Below the pieces are notes generated by a model. That model was not told the DNA's origin and did no database searches. It saw only the letters and a list, made by a program, of their open reading frames with translations. This document shows, piece by piece, positions 26,964 to 35,882 of a stretch of 42,053 nucleotides of DNA. A program made the position numbers and the translations under genes. This stretch comes from Candidatus Cloacimonadota bacterium. GTDB lineage: Bacteria; Cloacimonadota; Cloacimonadia; Cloacimonadales; TCS61. Numbering within the stretch: the first letter of the stretch is position 1; the number at the start of each line of letters is the position of its first letter. The stretch is taken from NCBI GenBank assembly GCA_018400535.1, contig JAGYMQ010000130.1, positions 1-42,053 on the forward strand. The letters run 5' to 3'.

Positions 26964-27203
26964 CTACTCTTTTTTGTTTGCCTTTTTCTTCTCTGATTCT
27001 TCTTTGATATCTCTGATCACGTAATCAGGGATATCATTTGAGGCAATATGTTCCAGAGCTTTCGTCGTGACTTTTCCTTCGATCTTTTTGCGGATCGTGT
27101 ATGGTAAATTGTTCAAGCGTTCTGATTCTAATTCTGCCAGTAATAGAAACATATAGGTCATATTGTGTTCTTCCAGAAATTTATCGATCTTTTTATTTTT
27201 CAT
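26964..27203 (-). CDS. rpoZ: Probable RNA polymerase omega subunit
   Basis: This 79-residue protein has the short helical pattern of omega/Rpb6: YMFLLLAELESERLNNLPYT, in which the usual RA(R/K)QL helix is replaced by ESERL, then KKIEGKVTTKALEHIASNDI, where VTTKALEEIA is the common omega motif, followed by a charged tail. Its position right after gmk is the classic gmk-rpoZ pair and supports the call. GGAGG inside the end of gmk is the ribosome site, and the two genes overlap by 11 nt. Similarity is modest in the first helix, so certainty is moderate. Confidence 0.72.
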   Translation of the reverse strand: MKNKKIDKFLEEHNMTYMFLLLAELESERLNNLPYTIRKKIEGKVTTKALEHIASNDIPDYVIRDIKEESEKKKANKKE

Positions 27204-27807
27204 TGAACCTCCGAATAATATCTGTATTTCTCATCATTTTCATTTCTTCTGCAAGGATAATCGCTTTTACTTTTTCAGCTGCTTCGTCCAGCTCCTTATT
27301 GATAACCAAATACTGAAAATTCTGTAATTGCTGCAGTTCTGTCTCTGCGGTCTGTAACCTTTTTTGCAAAGTTTCGTCATCTTCTGTTCCTCTTTTTTTC
27401 AATCTTTCTAGCCATATCTCTCGTGAGGGTGGCAGGATAAAGATCGTGATCGCTGAGATCTTTTTTTTCAGGATTTGCAAAGCTCCCATATAATCAATAT
27501 CCATGATGATATGTTTTCCTTTGGCTATTGATTTGCGAATAAAACTGATCGAAGTTCCATACCAATTTCCATGAACTTTTGCTGTTTCTAAAAATTCATT
27601 ATTTTTCTTCATAAAAAAAAATTCATCTTCACTCAAGAAATGATAGGATGAACCATCAACTTCATCATGACGTGGTTTGCGTGTCGTATAGGAAACAGAA
27701 TAGACAATGTTTTCTGTTGTATTCAGGACTTTTTTTAATATGGAAGATTTTCCACCACCAGAAGGTGAGATCAGAATTATCAAAAAATTTTTTGCTTTCG
27801 ATCGCAC
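27193..27807 (-). CDS. gmk: Guanylate kinase
   Basis: This 204-residue enzyme converts GMP to GDP with ATP. The P-loop is SPSGGGKSS (residues 14-22). VSYTTRKPRHDEVDGSSYHF is the GMP-binding region (about residues 38-58), followed by NEFLETAKVHGNWYGTS, MDIDYMGALQI and a lid ending KKRGTEDDETLQKRL. The frame stays open for 34 codons upstream, inside gcvH, but the family N-terminus fits a GTG at 27805-27807, 7 nt after the gcvH stop. No good ribosome site precedes that GTG, so translation may be coupled to gcvH. The next gene, rpoZ, overlaps its stop. Confidence 0.92.
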   Translation of the reverse strand: MRSKAKNFLIILISPSGGGKSSILKKVLNTTENIVYSVSYTTRKPRHDEVDGSSYHFLSEDEFFFMKKNNEFLETAKVHGNWYGTSISFIRKSIAKGKHIIMDIDYMGALQILKKKISAITIFILPPSREIWLERLKKRGTEDDETLQKRLQTAETELQQLQNFQYLVINKELDEAAEKVKAIILAEEMKMMRNTDIIRRFNEK

Positions 27808-27814
27808 GTTGTAA

Positions 27815-28189
27815 TTACTCGACGATTTCCTGATATTCTTTTGCGCTGAGCAAAGCTTCCAATTCTGAATCATCACTGATCTTGATCCTGATGATCCAGC
27901 CATCTTCAAAGGCAGATTGATTGATCAATTCGGGCGTGTCTTCCAATTCTTCATTGACATCAATAATTTCACCGCTGATCGGAGCAACAATATCTTCGAC
28001 AGCTTTCACCGCTTCGATGGTGCCCAAAGCATCGTTTTTTATCAGATCATCACCAATTTCTGGAAGTTCCACATAAACAATGTCTCCCAATTCATTTTGC
28101 GCATAATCTGTGATGCCGATCAGCGCTTCGCCATCTTCCACTTTCACCCATTCGTGGGTTTCTGTATAAAGTAAATCTTCTTTGATCAT
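27815..28189 (-). CDS. gcvH: Glycine cleavage system H protein
   Basis: This 124-residue lipoyl carrier protein shuttles the aminomethyl group between P and T proteins. It has LYTETHEWVKVEDGEALIGI, then TDYAQNELGDIVYVELPEIG, and the lipoylation motif TIEAVKAVEDIVAP with Lys62, followed by APISGEIIDVNEEL. An ATG four codons upstream exists, but GGAGG lies 5 nt before the ATG at 28189, so the latter is used. No gcvT or gcvP is nearby; the protein may instead serve in lipoate metabolism. A TTGACA lies upstream at 28234-28239 without a clear -10. Confidence 0.95.
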   Translation of the reverse strand: MIKEDLLYTETHEWVKVEDGEALIGITDYAQNELGDIVYVELPEIGDDLIKNDALGTIEAVKAVEDIVAPISGEIIDVNEELEDTPELINQSAFEDGWIIRIKISDDSELEALLSAKEYQEIVE

Positions 28190-28275
28190 GATTTCCTCCA
28201 TTTTTATCGTTTCTTTTTTTCACTGCTTTTTTATGTCAAGCAAGATGTTTTGATAAATATTCTTCTCATATTAGA

Positions 28276-29649
28276 TTAAAACTGGAATTTATTTTCCCGA
28301 AATAGTTTTATACATACATTGGAAATATCTTCATCGAAATCAATTCCTTTTTTAGTCTCAATTTCTTTGATAGCGCTCTCTATTCCAAGCGCTGGCCGAT
28401 AGGGTCGATTGGACGCAATTGCTTCCATGACATCTGCCACGTTTAAAATCCTCGATTCGAGAATGATATCATCACCTTCCAAACCACGTGGATATCCTGT
28501 ACCATTCAATCTTTCATGATGTTGATAAACAATTTCAGCGACTGGCCAGGGGAAGTTTATTTTGGATAGAATGTCATAACCTGCTTTAGGATGTGTTTTG
28601 ATCAAATTGAATTCTACTTCGGTCAATCTGCCTGGTTTACTAAGAATTTCTGCTGGTACATATATCTTTCCGATATCGTGAACCAGTGCGGCAATTCGAA
28701 TGCCGTTAACAGTTTCAGTGGGCAGCTCCATTTCTGTAGCGATCGCAGTAGCCAGTTTTGAAACGCGCTTTTGATGTCCTGCTGTGTAGGGATCTCTTTT
28801 TTCCAGGGCAGATACCAATCCATTCACCGTTTCTTCTAAAAGTTGTTGCATTTTTCGATAGCTTTCTTTGAGATCATCTTCCATTTTTTTTCGATCAGTA
28901 ATGTCGGTGGCTACTCCGAGAACAAGCTCTTTTCCATCAGGCGACAGCAGAGGAACTTTGGTCGTCGTGAACCATTTTACTTTTCCGTTCTGATCGGTGA
29001 ATTTTTCTTCTGGTATTTTCACCATGCGGTCATCTTGAAAAACTTTTTGATCATGTTTCATGAATTGTTTTGCTTCTTCTTTCCCGATTATTGAATCTTC
29101 CACGAAATCAAAATCTGTTTTTCCAACCATATCACGAGGATTGGAATGATAAACATTTGCCAGGTGTTTATTTGCTATGATATATCTGCCATTTTTGTCT
29201 TTGGCGTAAATTGAGCTGGGAACATTATCGACGACTTCCAGAAGAAAATCTTTATTTTTGCGAAGCTCACGATCCAAATCAACTTTATAGAATGCCATTT
29301 CGATCGTTGCTTTCAATTCCCGATCTTCAAAAGGTTTCACTAAATAACCAAAAGGAATCGATTTTGCTGCTTTTTCCAAAATATTGTCATCGGCATAGGC
29401 GGTTAAATATATAATTGGAATATTATGTCTATCTCGAATGATCTTTGCCGCTTCAATGCCATCCATTTCACCGTTTAGTTTGATATCCATCAATATAAGA
29501 TCAGGTTTGATCTCGGAAGCTTTTTCCACAGCATATTCACCGCTGGAAATCACTTCAGCTACTTCATAGTTCATGTTTTCCAAAGAACGCATAAGGTCTT
29601 CTGCAATGATCTTTTCATCATCAACCAACATAATTCTTCGTTTACTCAT
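28276..29649 (-). CDS. Response regulator with PAS and HD-GYP c-di-GMP phosphodiesterase domain
   Basis: This 457-residue cytoplasmic protein starts with a receiver domain at 1-122 (MLVDDEKIIAEDL; phospho-acceptor D55 in LMDIKLNG; Lys in YLVKPFEDREL). A PAS domain follows at about 132-256 (DNVPSSIYAKDKNGRYI ... TDITDRKK). The HD-GYP domain spans about 272-457, with the HD motif HDIGKI at 324-329, HHERLNGTGYPRGL at 377-390 and DVMEAIASNRPYRPAL. All key metal-ligand and GYP residues are present, so c-di-GMP hydrolysis is likely. GGAG lies shortly before the ATG. It is downstream of the tricorn gene after a 325-nt gap and appears to have its own promoter. Confidence 0.93.
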   Translation of the reverse strand: MSKRRIMLVDDEKIIAEDLMRSLENMNYEVAEVISSGEYAVEKASEIKPDLILMDIKLNGEMDGIEAAKIIRDRHNIPIIYLTAYADDNILEKAAKSIPFGYLVKPFEDRELKATIEMAFYKVDLDRELRKNKDFLLEVVDNVPSSIYAKDKNGRYIIANKHLANVYHSNPRDMVGKTDFDFVEDSIIGKEEAKQFMKHDQKVFQDDRMVKIPEEKFTDQNGKVKWFTTTKVPLLSPDGKELVLGVATDITDRKKMEDDLKESYRKMQQLLEETVNGLVSALEKRDPYTAGHQKRVSKLATAIATEMELPTETVNGIRIAALVHDIGKIYVPAEILSKPGRLTEVEFNLIKTHPKAGYDILSKINFPWPVAEIVYQHHERLNGTGYPRGLEGDDIILESRILNVADVMEAIASNRPYRPALGIESAIKEIETKKGIDFDEDISNVCIKLFRENKFQF

Positions 29650-29974
29650 TCATACTCCAATCAAGAAAACTAAAAAAATGATAATTTTCTATATTTCTTA
29701 GAACTTAATTCTTTTCTTGTAATTAATTTTTTTTTCATTTCATTTGTCAAATGAATAATCTATTACTCAAAGATTTTTTTTAGAAAAGCTAAAAAAATAA
29801 CTTTTACTTTGAAAAAAATATCGATGTTATCTCACTACTAAAAAATATTTGTCCTTTTGACTCTGTTCAAGGTGACAAATTCTTTGATACATTTCTTTGG
29901 AATTAATATTTCGAAGCCTGATTCAAACTTTTATCAATAATTTGCGTTGTAGGAAAGCGCTTCAAAAAAGAAAC
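29650..29974. other. AT-rich intergenic region before the HD-GYP gene
   Basis: This 325-nt region between two minus-strand genes holds no convincing reading frame or RNA. A TTGACA-containing promoter candidate lies near the HD-GYP side (29722-29750). An 8-bp palindrome AAGCGCTT (29955-29962) lies just after the tricorn stop but lacks a following T-run on the minus strand, so it is not called as a terminator. Poly-A/T tracts are frequent. Confidence 0.5.
29722..29750 (-). promoter_or_regulatory. Possible promoter for the HD-GYP regulator
   Basis: On the minus strand TTGACA (29745-29750) is followed after 17 nt by ATTAAT (29722-29727), a 4-of-6 match to TATAAT that lacks the important first two bases. 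Transcription would start near 29715, leaving a leader of about 65 nt to the ATG at 29649. The -35 is perfect but the -10 is weak. Confidence 0.3.
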
Positions 29975-32900
29975 TTATTTTATATTTTGCAATAATTCTT
30001 CCACTGCTCTTTGCAATTGTGCGTCTTCGTCGTTGATGATCTGCTTTGGAGTAGGTTCTACCAGAATATCTGGCTCGACGCCACTTCCTTCCATATTTTC
30101 TTTCTGTAATGTGAACCAGCCATGAGATGGCATGCGCATACCAGATCCATCCATGAACCGAATATGACCGGTTCCGATGACAGATCCGCTTGTCGGCATT
30201 CCGACAACTTTTCCCAGTTTCAGTTCTTGGAAAAGTGTGGGAAATATTTCTGCGTCGGAAAAGGAATTTTCATTGATGAGAACGATCATCGGTTTGTCGA
30301 TTCTTTCTGATGGTGTTTTATAGGTTTCTGCTCCGAAGATGCGAGAACTGCTGAGAGCATAGGGTTTTCTGGTCAAAATTTCGATCAAAAGGTCATGCGT
30401 GTAGCCCCCGCCATTATTTCGCACATCAATGATCAAGGCTTCTTTATCCAGATTTTTGGTGAAAAGTTCCTGATAAAATTTCCGATAGCTGGAAAAATTC
30501 ATCCTGCGAATGTGAACGTAGCCAATTTTTCCCTTAGATAATTTTTCTGTTTTCACTCTGCGTTCTTCCACCCAATTTTCATAGAAAAGATCATAATTTT
30601 CTCGGTAACTCAAACCTTTTATCGTAACCGTCTTGTAACCATCTTTGATTTTGAAGAACAATTTAATTTCGTCACCTATCTTGTCTCTCAATAATTGTCT
30701 GAGCTTTTTCCCTTTTTCAACGTTGATGCCATCGATGGAAAGCAAAATGTCGTCAGCTCTGATATTATTAGGATTTTTCAGTTTTGAATTATTGTAAACT
30801 TTTTTTATCCTGATCCCATTTTCAGGAAAATCTTGATAATCAAATTCACAACCCAGATATGCGGAATAGAAATATTTGTGTTGTTCGTCTCTTCTTGGAT
30901 AAAATCCTGTATGAGAGGCATTTACTTCTCCGATCATTTCTTCTATTATCCAGTCCAGAATTTGTGGGTCTTCTATATATTCCACATATTTCAGGAAGCG
31001 CTTTTTGATCTTTTTCCAATCTTTGCCGTGCATTTCGGGATCATAAAAATTCTTACCGAAATATTTCCAAGCTTGCAAAAAAATATTTTCGTTCAAAGCC
31101 TTTTTGTTATAAGAATATTTGAATTCAAAGGAAACAATTTCTGATGATTTCTGATTTACATTAAATTTGCTGATCTGCATATTATTCAGGAAATAGAAAG
31201 CGTCATTTTCTGGATTGAAAGTAATATCTTCAGGTCTTTGAGCAAAAGTGTGGATCATTTCATCATTTTCACCTTTATAATCTGTTTTCCTCAAAGTATA
31301 TTTATCATCAGCAGTATTCAAATAATAAAAAGTTGAATCATTGATAACGTGAAGAACTTCATTATAACCAGTTCTTTTGACTATTGGCATAAGGCGTTCT
31401 TGAATATTTTTCAGATCAATTTCTAAAGGACTGGAAGTTTGTTCATTTTCTTTTTTTTGTGCTTTATCGTTCAGTTCTGGTGCAAAAATTTCCTGCCAAT
31501 GATTTTCCTTATCATAAAAATCTTCTTTTGCTTTCAGATCAATCCGATAAATATTTCCTTCTCTGGAAATGAATGCTGTCTTGCCATCCTTTGCCAGAGC
31601 AAAATCGCTCAGATAACCATTGAAATCATAAAGAGAATAAAGTTCTTTTTGCTCGAAATCATAGCAATTAAGATGCCGACTCCAGATATTTTCCTTCAAC
31701 TCGATAAAAAAACCGTATTTTTTCTGAGGAGATAATTGCAAAGAGCTCCACACATATTTTTCTGTGATCAGCGGCTTGATCTCGTTTCCCATACTATCTG
31801 CCATTGCTAACTTATGATATTTATCATCTTCAGAATAATTGATAAAAAGATGGCCATTACTGAAATTCATAAATTCAATATATTTGTCTTCCGACCATTC
31901 CAATTTTTCAATATTTTCCACATTACGAATGTCAACGCGAAATAATTGCGGAGTTCCATCAACAAAGCTGGAAAAAGCGATTGTGCGATCATCTCCCAAA
32001 ATAACGATGTCATTAATTCCTAGTTGATTTTTGGTGATCTGCAGAACTTTGTCGCCTTTTTCAGGAAAAGCAAAAAGGTCAAATTTGTAAGAAAAAACGA
32101 TCAATTTTCCATCTTGTGAAATTCTAAATTTATCGGCTTTGTTGTGAACATTTTCCAGCGTGATATGATCATCCAGAATATCTTGCTTGATCTCAATTTG
32201 TAGCTTTTCAGCTTTTTGGGTAGCACTATCCCAAGTCCATAACTCATCGAATTTTTCGAAGACTATTCGATCTGTGTTTTTTGCACAGGAAATATCACGA
32301 ACCGACCAGGTTTTAAAATTTGTTAGAAATTGTTTTTTGGGAAGCTCATCGATCTTTGCTCTGCATAACTGGAAAACATTTCCATCAGAAGCGGCAAAAA
32401 ATATCTGGTCTGGATTTTGTGAAAAAGTGGGATAATTCTCGGTCAGATCGGTTTTTGTTAATCTGGAAAATTTATCGTCATCAATTTCATAGAGCCATAA
32501 ATCTCCATTGAAAGAGCCTTGATAGGCTTCTCGATAGCGCAATCCGCGGCGGTCAAACAAAATTGTGTTTCCACGATTGGAAATCGTTGCATCATTTCCA
32601 CCAAAGGGAGTGATCTCATTGAATTCACCGTCTAATTTTAAACGAAAAAATCTATTGCGGAAATGGGGATCACCTCTTCTCACCAGTAATTCTTTTCTTT
32701 TGGGAAACCAATCATTCAAATAGAAATTTTCTTTGGAGATCGGCTTGGCTTCTCCGCCTTCAGCAGGCAGCAGATAAATTGCGGTCCAACCATTGCGATT
32801 GGAATTGAAGGCTATATTTTTTCCATCAGGAGAAAAGACAGGATTCCAATTTGTTCCTTCTGAATCTGTGATGCGTTTGGCTTCACCACCTGAAAAAGGA

Positions 32901-33043
32901 ACAAGCCAGAGATCATCCAAATATCTAAAACAGATCGTTTCTCCATCGGGTGAAATGGCAGGATGTTTCATAAAATGCGGCTCGAATGCCACAAGCGAGA
33001 ACGTCATTACGATAAGAATTGTGAACGTTGACCAGAATTTCAT
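29975..33043 (-). CDS. Secreted tricorn-type protease, S41 family
   Basis: This 1022-residue protein has a signal peptide (about residues 1-19). The N-terminal half (about 25-560) is a beta-propeller of PD40/WD-like repeats (HPAISPDGETICFRYLDDLW; WNPVFSPDGKNIAFNSNRNG). A helical domain with His711 in NASHTGFY follows, then a PDZ domain (about 740-820, IRADDILLSIDGINVEKGK), and the S41 core with catalytic Ser929 in SDAEIF and VVGMPTSGSVIGTG. This order matches the tricorn protease of archaea and its bacterial homologues, which trim oligopeptides, but here it is exported. The stop of the repeat/HEAT gene lies 8 nt upstream, so the two are co-transcribed. Length and catalytic residues appear intact. 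Confidence 0.92.
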   Translation of the reverse strand: MKFWSTFTILIVMTFSLVAFEPHFMKHPAISPDGETICFRYLDDLWLVPFSGGEAKRITDSEGTNWNPVFSPDGKNIAFNSNRNGWTAIYLLPAEGGEAKPISKENFYLNDWFPKRKELLVRRGDPHFRNRFFRLKLDGEFNEITPFGGNDATISNRGNTILFDRRGLRYREAYQGSFNGDLWLYEIDDDKFSRLTKTDLTENYPTFSQNPDQIFFAASDGNVFQLCRAKIDELPKKQFLTNFKTWSVRDISCAKNTDRIVFEKFDELWTWDSATQKAEKLQIEIKQDILDDHITLENVHNKADKFRISQDGKLIVFSYKFDLFAFPEKGDKVLQITKNQLGINDIVILGDDRTIAFSSFVDGTPQLFRVDIRNVENIEKLEWSEDKYIEFMNFSNGHLFINYSEDDKYHKLAMADSMGNEIKPLITEKYVWSSLQLSPQKKYGFFIELKENIWSRHLNCYDFEQKELYSLYDFNGYLSDFALAKDGKTAFISREGNIYRIDLKAKEDFYDKENHWQEIFAPELNDKAQKKENEQTSSPLEIDLKNIQERLMPIVKRTGYNEVLHVINDSTFYYLNTADDKYTLRKTDYKGENDEMIHTFAQRPEDITFNPENDAFYFLNNMQISKFNVNQKSSEIVSFEFKYSYNKKALNENIFLQAWKYFGKNFYDPEMHGKDWKKIKKRFLKYVEYIEDPQILDWIIEEMIGEVNASHTGFYPRRDEQHKYFYSAYLGCEFDYQDFPENGIRIKKVYNNSKLKNPNNIRADDILLSIDGINVEKGKKLRQLLRDKIGDEIKLFFKIKDGYKTVTIKGLSYRENYDLFYENWVEERRVKTEKLSKGKIGYVHIRRMNFSSYRKFYQELFTKNLDKEALIIDVRNNGGGYTHDLLIEILTRKPYALSSSRIFGAETYKTPSERIDKPMIVLINENSFSDAEIFPTLFQELKLGKVVGMPTSGSVIGTGHIRFMDGSGMRMPSHGWFTLQKENMEGSGVEPDILVEPTPKQIINDEDAQLQRAVEELLQNIK

Positions 33044-33051
33044 ATTTACCT

Positions 33052-35859
33052 CTAATATTTATTTTCGCATTTTTCCCAAACTGCTTTTAATAAAATAGAG
33101 AGATCATCTTTTTTTAGAATAAATTTTTTCAAATCTTGATCTTCCATTTTCCAGGCAATTTCAATGATGGTTGCTTTGATATTTTCTTGTGATTTAGTAT
33201 AAAATTTTTCCATATCTTTCAATGTCTTTTTCTTGATCTTTTGATCATGATCTGACGTGCTATCTTTGAGCGCAAAAGCCAGCTCACCCAAAGCCTGAAT
33301 AACTGATTTCTTGCTAAATAAATTTCCAGAATTTATCTCTTCAACGAGATAGGAATAGACTAAATGCGGCGGAAAATTTCCAAAAGCTTGGCTGGTTGTG
33401 GTGCGCACGGTGAAGAAGTCATCTTGCAAAGCAAAGATCAAAAAGGGAATTGTTCTTTCATCAGCCAATTTTTTCAAAGCATTCACCGCACTCAAACGCA
33501 CTATTTCATCTTCATGATCGATGAAAGGAGCGATTTGTAAAGCTGCTGAAGGTTCACCGATATTTCCCAGGGCAGAAATGATCCGATTTTGAAGCTCATA
33601 ATAATCGTTTCTAAAGAGAACTTCCACCAGGATCGAAGCAGATTTTTGTGCTTTTGTAATTCCTAATAAGGAGATCACATTTTTTCTGGTTTGAAGGTCT
33701 TCTTTAAAAATTTTTTTCTGGAGATAAAAAGCCATCGAATCAGGATATTCTTTTGCCAGCGCTCTGATAAGTCGCATTTGCAGGCTGCTGTCGGTCATCA
33801 ATTTATTTTCACAGACATATTTTACAGCATCAGTTCCTTTTGTCAGAAATGCCTTGCGTGCTCTTGACACTTTTTTGCGATTTGAACCAACTCCCCACAA
33901 AGCCGCTTCGTCATAAAGTTCTTCTACAGAGCGCAAAGAATCTTCTTTGGTCAAGATTATTTCGCCGATCTCTTCTTCTTTCTCGCTGGCTATTATGTCA
34001 CGATCAAGGTCGATTCCTACAGCATAATCTTGATTGAACCAAAGCTTTGCATTAGCGGCAAAGGTATTGGAAGAATAGTGATCTTTTCCTTCCAAATCCA
34101 GAAAAATCCCACAGCCATTAAATCCACGAGCCTTTCTTTGTCCGCCAAAACTAAATTTTTCCCAGGTGGAATACATATCATTACCCAATTTATCAATAAA
34201 GATACCGACAGAATTCGTGAGCGAAATTCCATATCCTCCTGATACGCTGTAATGATCATCGCCCTTTTCTTCGATAAAAGAAGCCACCGAAAGATCGTGG
34301 GCTGTTCCACCGACCACGCCATTTCGCGAATGATATTGATCATCACCAGCTTTATCCCATAAACTGCCGACAGAAAGGTGGATTCCAGCACCCTGAGCGT
34401 ATTGCACTGCAGAATAAGAATCATTTCCTTCCGCATCGATCAAGATTCCCAGAGAATACCAATAAGAAGCACCTTGACAATAAACTTCGCCATCATAAAA
34501 ATCATTTCCTTTTTTATCGTAGAGAATTCCGATTCCTCCGCCAGCACGTGGTCGCCAGCCCATTCCGAAACCGTGACTGAAAGATTGGAAATCCTCTGGT
34601 AATAATGGATCGTGTAAAACAGCACCACCACAGCGATAAGAATCATCTCCGCCCAATTCAATGAGCGCTCCGAACCCGAAAACCGAACCAACACCTTGGG
34701 CGTAAAGAGATGCGTGATAATGATCATCGTCTATTCCTTGATCGATGAGCAGACCGCTTCCGACATTTCCCGCTCCTTGCGAGAATGAGCCAGCCCGATG
34801 ATCATCAATTCCATCTTCATCGAAAAATAATCCCAATCCGAAAATCCCGACTCCCTGGGCATAATCCGAGCCTCGATAAACGTCATTTCCAGAGCGATCA
34901 AGTAGCATTCCATAGCCCAGAAATCCTGCTCCTTGGCTGATGATCTTTTCTTCGTTTTGATAGAGATCATCTCCTGCCAAGTCGATCACTGCAGAAAATC
35001 CGGAGTTCAATTTTCCAACCGCACCACCAGCTCTATTGCGATAAATGTCATCGCCTCCAATATCAATTATCAGGGCAAAATCATCGTAATAGATATTATC
35101 ACCAACTCCTCCAATAACCAGTTTTCCAAAATCGGTTTCACGATAATCAAGTATCTCTCCCTGCACGCCAGCAATATTTTTTGGAGTGGGTGATTTACTA
35201 AACTCATCAATTGCAATATTTTGATAGATATCCAGCATTGAACGGAAAAAGATCAGACCACCTTGATATAATGATTGACGATCCAATTTTTTGATGATAT
35301 TCAGAATATCATCTTGAGATACATTTCGTGTGGTATCGATCAGTGCACCGAATTCCAGTTGTAATGCGCCTTCATTCTTTTCAGCAGCAGCGCTCCAAAG
35401 AGTTGGAACTGCCATGATCAAGTCATGCAATTCCAGACTGTCCAATTCAGAATAAAATTTTCGGCGAAATTTATCAGCACGATTGCAGGTTTTTATCCAG
35501 TTTTCAAAAACATTATCAGCATCAAATTTATCTGGTGTAATTTCTGAGATCCTCAGATCGAGTTGTGCTGCGGAAAATTTTAGTAATGCAAGAGGATCAT
35601 CTTGTGAAGTTAATATTGTTTGTTCGACTGATTCTGTGTATAATGGTAATTGAAGAGGATTGTGCAGAAGGCTATCCACGATTTTTAATTTGAAAGTATC
35701 ATCTTTTACCCAGGTTTTTTTGAAGCCCAGTTCGTAAGCTTCCAGACCCAAAGTTGTCAAAGCTGAATCGATGCAGCTCGTGGTGAGCGAATCAAGAATT
35801 TCAGCATTTAAAGAAAGGCTAAAAAGGATGATGATAATTCCCAAGAACATTTTTTTCAT
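33052..35859 (-). CDS. Secreted protein with Asp/Gly/Tyr-rich repeats and C-terminal HEAT-like repeats
   Basis: This 935-residue protein has a signal peptide (MKKMFLGIIIILFSLSLNA) and an N-terminal helical region (20-240). A repeat block at about 250-600 contains about thirteen copies of a short motif of the type G-(N/D)-D-x-Y, usually spaced 25-32 residues apart. The segment between is glycine-rich and often reads YAQGxG...G. The C-terminal third (about 635-925) is helical with HEAT-like pairs, for example EDEIVRLSAVNALKKLADER and TVRTTTSQAFGNFP. I do not recognise the repeat block as a named family; the Asp/Gly pattern could bind calcium, as RTX repeats do, or form a beta-solenoid. It is not a FlgD-type cargo: no YPNPFNP domain is present. 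It is encoded directly before the tricorn protease, so a joint role in extracellular peptide processing is possible but unproven. Confidence 0.8.
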   Translation of the reverse strand: MKKMFLGIIIILFSLSLNAEILDSLTTSCIDSALTTLGLEAYELGFKKTWVKDDTFKLKIVDSLLHNPLQLPLYTESVEQTILTSQDDPLALLKFSAAQLDLRISEITPDKFDADNVFENWIKTCNRADKFRRKFYSELDSLELHDLIMAVPTLWSAAAEKNEGALQLEFGALIDTTRNVSQDDILNIIKKLDRQSLYQGGLIFFRSMLDIYQNIAIDEFSKSPTPKNIAGVQGEILDYRETDFGKLVIGGVGDNIYYDDFALIIDIGGDDIYRNRAGGAVGKLNSGFSAVIDLAGDDLYQNEEKIISQGAGFLGYGMLLDRSGNDVYRGSDYAQGVGIFGLGLFFDEDGIDDHRAGSFSQGAGNVGSGLLIDQGIDDDHYHASLYAQGVGSVFGFGALIELGGDDSYRCGGAVLHDPLLPEDFQSFSHGFGMGWRPRAGGGIGILYDKKGNDFYDGEVYCQGASYWYSLGILIDAEGNDSYSAVQYAQGAGIHLSVGSLWDKAGDDQYHSRNGVVGGTAHDLSVASFIEEKGDDHYSVSGGYGISLTNSVGIFIDKLGNDMYSTWEKFSFGGQRKARGFNGCGIFLDLEGKDHYSSNTFAANAKLWFNQDYAVGIDLDRDIIASEKEEEIGEIILTKEDSLRSVEELYDEAALWGVGSNRKKVSRARKAFLTKGTDAVKYVCENKLMTDSSLQMRLIRALAKEYPDSMAFYLQKKIFKEDLQTRKNVISLLGITKAQKSASILVEVLFRNDYYELQNRIISALGNIGEPSAALQIAPFIDHEDEIVRLSAVNALKKLADERTIPFLIFALQDDFFTVRTTTSQAFGNFPPHLVYSYLVEEINSGNLFSKKSVIQALGELAFALKDSTSDHDQKIKKKTLKDMEKFYTKSQENIKATIIEIAWKMEDQDLKKFILKKDDLSILLKAVWEKCENKY
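34060..35112 (-). repeat. Coding tandem repeats, ~27-residue period
   Basis: Inside the 935-residue protein, the motif G-x-D-x-Y recurs with these cores: GVGDNIY, GGDDIY, AGDDLY, SGNDVY, DGIDDH, IDDDHY, GGDDSY, KGNDFY, EGNDSY, AGDDQY, KGDDHY, LGNDMY and EGKDHY. Typical spacings are 25 to 32 residues, with one longer interval of about 48 (residues 403-451) that carries an insertion. The DNA of the units is diverged, so the repeat is visible mainly at protein level. Confidence 0.85.
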
Positions 35860-35882
35860 TTTGACCTCAAAGAAATTCTCGC

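Noticed and set aside
27808-27909. Upstream extension of the gmk frame into gcvH
   Set aside because: It translates the other frame of gcvH, and known guanylate kinases start just before the P-loop strand.
29955-29962. AAGCGCTT palindrome after the tricorn gene as a terminator
   Set aside because: Only 8 bp with no loop and no T-run in the direction of transcription.
34060-35112. Repeat block as a CRISPR or DNA-level satellite
   Set aside because: The units are diverged in DNA and sit in one continuous coding frame; the periodicity is at protein level.
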